From assembly GCA_035556515.1 (NCBI GenBank), contig DATMEO010000088.1:1-16967 (forward strand): a stretch of DNA of 16,967 bases. The letters run 5' to 3'. The notes under the pieces are model-generated. The model was not told the DNA's origin and made no database searches. It saw only the letters and a program-made list of their open reading frames with translations. How positions within the stretch are numbered: the stretch's first letter is position 1; each line of letters begins with the position of its first letter. The stretch is from Gaiellasilicea sp035556515 (GTDB taxonomy: Bacteria > Actinomycetota > Thermoleophilia > Gaiellales > Gaiellaceae). The translations under genes were made by a program, and so were the position numbers. This document shows positions 14,532-16,967 of the stretch, piece after piece.

Positions 14532-15370
14532 CTCCCGGCGCAGCGCCGGCTCAACCCGGCCCGGCCCAGCGCGAGCTGCCGCTCGTCCCCGATCGCCGCG
14601 AACGGGCGAGACGGAGCTCCTACCGCTTCCGCTTCGGACTCATCTACGTCATGCTCGCCGCCGTGGTCGGTGCGGGCGTCGGCTCGTTCATCGTCCTCGC
14701 CGGCGGCTCGGACGAGCCCGAGGCGCCCGCCTGGTCGGCCTGGCAGCCGACGGGGAGCAAGCTCGCGAAGGTACGCCAGATCGCCGATCGGATTCCGAAG
14801 TCGTACCGGGCCGAGAACGGCTCGCAGCTGACCGTCAGCCTCGTCAGCTCACTGGCGGTGCCGACGGCGCAGGGCGACGTGCCCGTGCGCGCGGTTTTCG
14901 TCCGCCCGGACACGTCGAAGGGACTCGCGGAGGAGGACGACATCGCTCGCTACGACGGTGGCCAGGTCGTCTCGTTCGGGCTCTGCGGCGCGACGTCCAA
15001 GGAGCAGTGCGAGCTCGCGTCACTTTCGGCCGAACGGTTCACGCTGCTGCGTCGCCAGGCACTCGAGCTCTCGCTCTACACACTCAAGTACGTCGACGAC
15101 GTCGAGTCGGTGGTCGTCTTCATGCCGCCGACGCCGAAGGGCGAGAGCAACGGCACCGTCTTCCTGCGGCGAAGCGACGTCGCCGACGAGCTCGACCGGC
15201 CGATCAACTCCCTCCTCCCGACGGGAAAGCCCCAGGTCGGAGCGCTGAACTCGCTCGAGGAAGGGCAGATCCTGCGGCTGACCCAGCCACGGACGTACGC
15301 GGCGCAGGTGCAGCCCTCGCCGGACGGCAGCTACATCCTCGTCCTGACGCCTCCCGGCGAAGCTGCCTGA
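14516..15370 (+). CDS. Single-pass membrane protein of unknown function, paired with the FtsH-like protease
   Basis: A 284-residue protein I do not recognise. Residues 1-38 are a Pro- and Arg-rich cytoplasmic tail, 41-62 one membrane helix (LIYVMLAAVVGAGVGSFIVL), and the rest an extracellular domain with no familiar motif. That domain has two cysteines in GLCGATSKEQCEL, possibly a disulfide, and predicted alternating strands ending in SYILVLTPPGEAA. The positive tail before the helix supports an N-in topology. ATG 14516 overlaps the protease gene by 16 bases and has a GAGG ribosome site six bases or so upstream, so the two are co-expressed. By context it may be a substrate adaptor or regulator of the protease, as HflK/HflC are for FtsH, but it is not homologous to them as far as I can see. 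That role is an inference. Confidence 0.82.
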   Translation: MADDVTPGAAPAQPGPAQRELPLVPDRRERARRSSYRFRFGLIYVMLAAVVGAGVGSFIVLAGGSDEPEAPAWSAWQPTGSKLAKVRQIADRIPKSYRAENGSQLTVSLVSSLAVPTAQGDVPVRAVFVRPDTSKGLAEEDDIARYDGGQVVSFGLCGATSKEQCELASLSAERFTLLRRQALELSLYTLKYVDDVESVVVFMPPTPKGESNGTVFLRRSDVADELDRPINSLLPTGKPQVGALNSLEEGQILRLTQPRTYAAQVQPSPDGSYILVLTPPGEAA

Positions 15371-15386
15371 CCCAACCTCTCCGGAG

Positions 15387-15500
15387 GTGCCACGCAGAAT
15401 TCTCGTCACCGGCGCAGGAAGCGGCATCGGCCGCGCGATCATGGCGCGGCTGGAACCACGGCCTGCTCGGGCTCGTGAAGGTGCTCGCGCTCGAGGAGAA
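15387..15500 (+). pseudogene. SDR oxidoreductase remnant with large internal deletion and frameshift
   Basis: From GTG 15387 the frame reads PRRILVTGAGSGIGRAIMAR, the cofactor-binding start of a short-chain dehydrogenase (TGAGSGIG). After about codon 22 it stops resembling SDRs. From 15451 another frame reads WNHGLLGLVKVLALEEKLV, which matches the segment just after the catalytic YxxxK in SDRs (typically KHG-LGLVK-LALE). About 120-130 residues between these, including the catalytic Ser and Tyr, are missing, and the C-terminal part is gone: the reading frame runs into the first hairpin of the palindrome pair. It follows the membrane-protein gene by 16 bases. It cannot encode a working enzyme. 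It is not a fragment of the SDR at 259-996, whose equivalent segment (HGFTQALREDL) differs. Confidence 0.75.
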
Positions 15501-15585
15501 GCTTGTGTCTATCAGTCACAAGCACCCCTCATCGCGTGCAACCATGCGGTTGGGCGAAAGCTTGTGTCTATCAGACACAAGCTTT
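15499..15585. repeat. Second tandem palindrome pair, between the SDR remnant and LysR gene
   Basis: Two hairpins of nearly the same sequence are set 59 bases apart. Copy 1 (15499-15523) has arms GCTTGTGTC (15501-15509) and GTCACAAGC (15515-15523), with one unpaired position. Copy 2 (15557-15585) is perfect: AAAGCTTGTGTC pairs with 15574-15585 around the five-base loop TATCA. The layout mirrors the pair at 10409-10501: similar period, imperfect left copy, perfect right copy, yet the stem sequence is different. The 33-base spacer (15524-15556) shows no gene. On the minus strand the loop region reads TCTGATAGA, with overlapping TGA and TAG stops. Confidence 0.88.
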
Positions 15586-15587
15586 TT
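15557..15587 (-). terminator. Likely bidirectional terminator after the LysR gene
   Basis: The perfect 12-bp stem of copy 2 follows the LysR stop codon (15587-15589) almost directly. On the plus strand five T residues (15583-15587) overlap and follow the right arm, as in an intrinsic terminator. On the minus strand the stem ends in TTT followed by CGCCC, a weaker T-run. It could thus end LysR transcripts and also those coming from the protease operon. Confidence 0.65.
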
Positions 15588-16480
15588 CAGCGCTCGAGCT
15601 CGTCGCGGCTGACGGCCGCGAGCAGGCCCTCGACGAGGTCTTCCGGGACGACCGCATCGCGCCGCCGCAGCGCCACGATCGGCCGCCGCACCGGCTCGTA
15701 CCCCTCGATCGCCACCTCCCGCAGCGCCCCCGAGGCGAGCTCCTCGCGCACAGCCGTGTAGGGCAGAAACGCGATCCCGAGGCCGTGCTCGACCATCTTC
15801 TTCGTCGCGTCGACGTTGTCGAGCTCCATGACGCCGCGCGGCACGACGCCCGCCTCGCGGAAGAAGGCGCTGGTGAGGATGAAGTAGCTCGACGTCCGGT
15901 CGAAGAGAATCAGCCGCTCGGCGCCGAGCTCGTGCACGACGATCGACGACTCGTCGGCGAAGCGGTGGCCGGGGTGGACGACGAGCACGATCTCGTCCTC
16001 GTACAGCGGCGAGCTGACAACGGCCGGGTGGGGCAGCTCGCGCACGAGCCCGATCTGCACCTGCTCGCGCAGGACGAGCTCGAGCACCTCCTCGGAGTGG
16101 CCGGTGCGGACGATCAGGTGGACGTTCGGGAAGCTCGCCTGGAAGCGGCGGAGGACGAGCGGGAGCACATAGGTCGAGATCGCAGGCGCGGCGCCCACGA
16201 TCAGCTCCCCCACCCCGCCCTCGCGCAGCTCGCGCAGCAGCTCGCGTCCGCTCGCGAGCGACTGCAGCGCGCGTTGGGCGTGCGGACGGAAGGCGCGCCC
16301 CTCCGCGGTCAGGCGCATGCCGCGGGCGGTGCGGACGAAGAGCTCGATCCCGAGCTCCCGTTCGAGCTTCTTGATCCGCGTCGTCAGGGCCGGCTGCGTC
16401 ACGTAGAGGACGGCAGCCGCGGCGGACACGGACCGGCGCTCGGCGACGGTCAGGAACGCCTCGATCTGGGCGAGCAGCAC
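15587..16480 (-). CDS. LysR-type transcriptional regulator, divergent from aceA
   Basis: A typical LTTR of 297 residues, a DNA-binding tetramer that senses a small molecule. The winged helix-turn-helix covers residues 2-60: AFLTVAERRSVSAAAAVLYV, then TQPALTTRIKKLERELGIEL and RTARGMRLTAEG. The effector domain runs from about 91 (GELIVGAAPAIS) to the end, with the usual features LPLVLRRFQASFPNVHLIV and LDNVDATKKMVEHGLGIAFL. The GTG at 16478-16480 is the start; TAATAT is six bases upstream and no Shine-Dalgarno is seen. LysR regulators usually control the divergent neighbour, here isocitrate lyase, so it probably regulates the glyoxylate shunt and its own gene. Its effector could be a carbon metabolite, but nothing in the sequence identifies it. 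A hairpin terminator lies just after its stop. Confidence 0.93.
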   Translation of the reverse strand: MLLAQIEAFLTVAERRSVSAAAAVLYVTQPALTTRIKKLERELGIELFVRTARGMRLTAEGRAFRPHAQRALQSLASGRELLRELREGGVGELIVGAAPAISTYVLPLVLRRFQASFPNVHLIVRTGHSEEVLELVLREQVQIGLVRELPHPAVVSSPLYEDEIVLVVHPGHRFADESSIVVHELGAERLILFDRTSSYFILTSAFFREAGVVPRGVMELDNVDATKKMVEHGLGIAFLPYTAVREELASGALREVAIEGYEPVRRPIVALRRRDAVVPEDLVEGLLAAVSRDELER

Positions 16481-16486
16481 CGCCCG

Positions 16487-16492
16487 ATATTA
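16487..16492 (-). promoter_or_regulatory. Candidate -10 box of a leaderless promoter for the LysR gene
   Basis: On the minus strand TAATAT ends six bases before the GTG start, and no ribosome site intervenes. It is the best match of the four leaderless-type boxes in the window. A LysR-type dyad lies upstream of it (16511-16525), so autoregulation is plausible. Confidence 0.55.
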
Positions 16493-16510
16493 GCGTGGTT
16501 TATCGGATGG

Positions 16511-16525
16511 ATCGAAAGGTTCAAT
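16511..16525. promoter_or_regulatory. Candidate LysR-type operator (T-N11-A dyad)
   Basis: ATCGAA and TTCAAT flank AGG as a dyad with one mismatch, and T16512 to A16524 gives the T-N11-A spacing known for LTTR sites. It lies between the LysR gene and aceA. A second overlapping T-N11-A (16503-16515, TCG...CGA) is present. Binding is an inference from position and symmetry. Confidence 0.4.
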
Positions 16526-16579
16526 TTGTCGTATACCTACGCTGCGGGCACGGTGAGAGCAGAAACCGTGCTCACGACC

Positions 16580-16585
16580 GGAGGG
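16580..16585 (+). promoter_or_regulatory. Shine-Dalgarno of aceA
   Basis: GGAGGG lies nine bases before ATG 16595. This supports that start and shows that aceA, unlike its divergent regulator, has a leadered mRNA. A possible -10 (TATACC, 16532-16537) would give an untranslated leader of roughly 50 bases. Confidence 0.6.
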
Positions 16586-16594
16586 AACGCCGAC

Positions 16595-16967
16595 ATGAAC
16601 GCCACTGCTGCGAGGGACGCCATCGATCTCGGCCGCGAATGGGCCGAGGCAGACCGCTGGAACGGAATCGACCGCGACTACACGCCCGAGGACGTGATCC
16701 GGCTGCGCGGCTCGCTGCGGATCGAGCACACGCTCGCGCGCCACGGCGCCGAGAAGCTCTGGCGGCTGCTCGCGGAGGAGGACTACCTCGCGGCACTCGG
16801 CGCTCTCACCGGCGGTCAGGCGGTGCAGATGGCGAAGGCGGGGCTGAAGGCGATCTACCTCTCCGGCTGGCAGGTCGCCGCGGACGGCAACCTCGCCGGC
16901 GACGTCTATCCCGACCAGAGCCTCTACCCCGCCAACAGCGTCCCGGCGATGGTGAAGCGGTTGAACA
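16595..16967 (+). CDS. aceA: Isocitrate lyase, N-terminal part (runs off the window)
   Basis: The first 124 codons of isocitrate lyase, which splits isocitrate to glyoxylate and succinate in the glyoxylate shunt, allowing growth on acetate or fatty acids. The visible sequence is highly characteristic: a start with AIDLGREWAEADRWNGIDRD, then YTPEDVIRLRGSLRIEHTLA, GALTGGQAVQMAKAGLKAIY and LSGWQVAADGNLAGDVYPDQ followed by SLYPANSVPAMVKRLN. The catalytic KKCGH loop expected near residue 190 lies outside the window, so activity cannot be checked. ATG 16595 has a good ribosome site nine bases upstream, and the start matches the family N-terminus. It is divergent from the LysR gene with 114 bp between them, the probable control region. 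The identification is secure. Confidence 0.96.
   Translation, partial: MNATAARDAIDLGREWAEADRWNGIDRDYTPEDVIRLRGSLRIEHTLARHGAEKLWRLLAEEDYLAALGALTGGQAVQMAKAGLKAIYLSGWQVAADGNLAGDVYPDQSLYPANSVPAMVKRLN

Noticed and set aside
15375..15388. Small hairpin ACCTC/GAGGT after the membrane-protein gene as a terminator
   Set aside because: The stem is five pairs with no T-run, and the GGAGG in it is more simply a former ribosome site of the SDR remnant.

Overview
The window is high-GC DNA (G or C in most third codon positions, many GTG starts) that looks actinobacterial. A DUF4032 kinase-like protein, an AglE/F/G/K-type sugar importer, an unusual FtsH-like protease and SD-less GTG starts placed six bases after a TANNNT box all fit Actinobacteria, perhaps the Thermoleophilia. 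The lineage is an inference from gene content. I see no rRNA, tRNA, insertion sequence, phage gene or CRISPR array.

Layout. (a) 1-1202: the N-terminal part of a MATE-family exporter on the minus strand, translationally coupled (GTGA) to an SDR oxidoreductase, then a small plus-strand gene apparently broken by a frameshift. (b) 1199-2065 minus: a CDF-family metal exporter, divergent from (c) 2113-10417 plus: one long tightly packed unit of seven genes. It holds an ABC ATPase, a sugar-binding lipoprotein, two permeases, an FMO-like FAD protein, a membrane-anchored beta-helix protein and a DUF4032 kinase-like protein. The first permease carries an SdrD_B-like beta-sandwich in an extracellular loop, and a perfect 14-bp hairpin sits just after its start codon. 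(d) 10411-10495: two copies of a palindrome in which both convergent neighbouring genes have their stop codons. (e) 10489-12062 minus: an M48 (Ste24-like) membrane protease coupled to a cyclophilin. (f) 12135-15370 plus: a divergent FtsH-like AAA/M41 protease overlapping a single-pass membrane protein. (g) 15387-15585: an internally deleted, frameshifted SDR pseudogene followed by a second palindrome pair with nearly the same period (59 versus 58 bp). (h) 15587-16967: a LysR-type regulator divergent from the start of isocitrate lyase (aceA), with a T-N11-A dyad between them.

How it fits together: the importer probably takes up an oligosaccharide such as an alpha-glucoside. LysR and aceA form a likely regulator/target pair for the glyoxylate shunt. 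The two protease units (M48 plus cyclophilin; FtsH-like plus membrane partner) are transcribed away from each other and suggest an envelope protein quality-control locus. The most unusual signals are the two palindrome pairs at gene ends, the domain insertion in the permease, the FAD/beta-helix/kinase-like trio, and the repeated leaderless-type promoter geometry.
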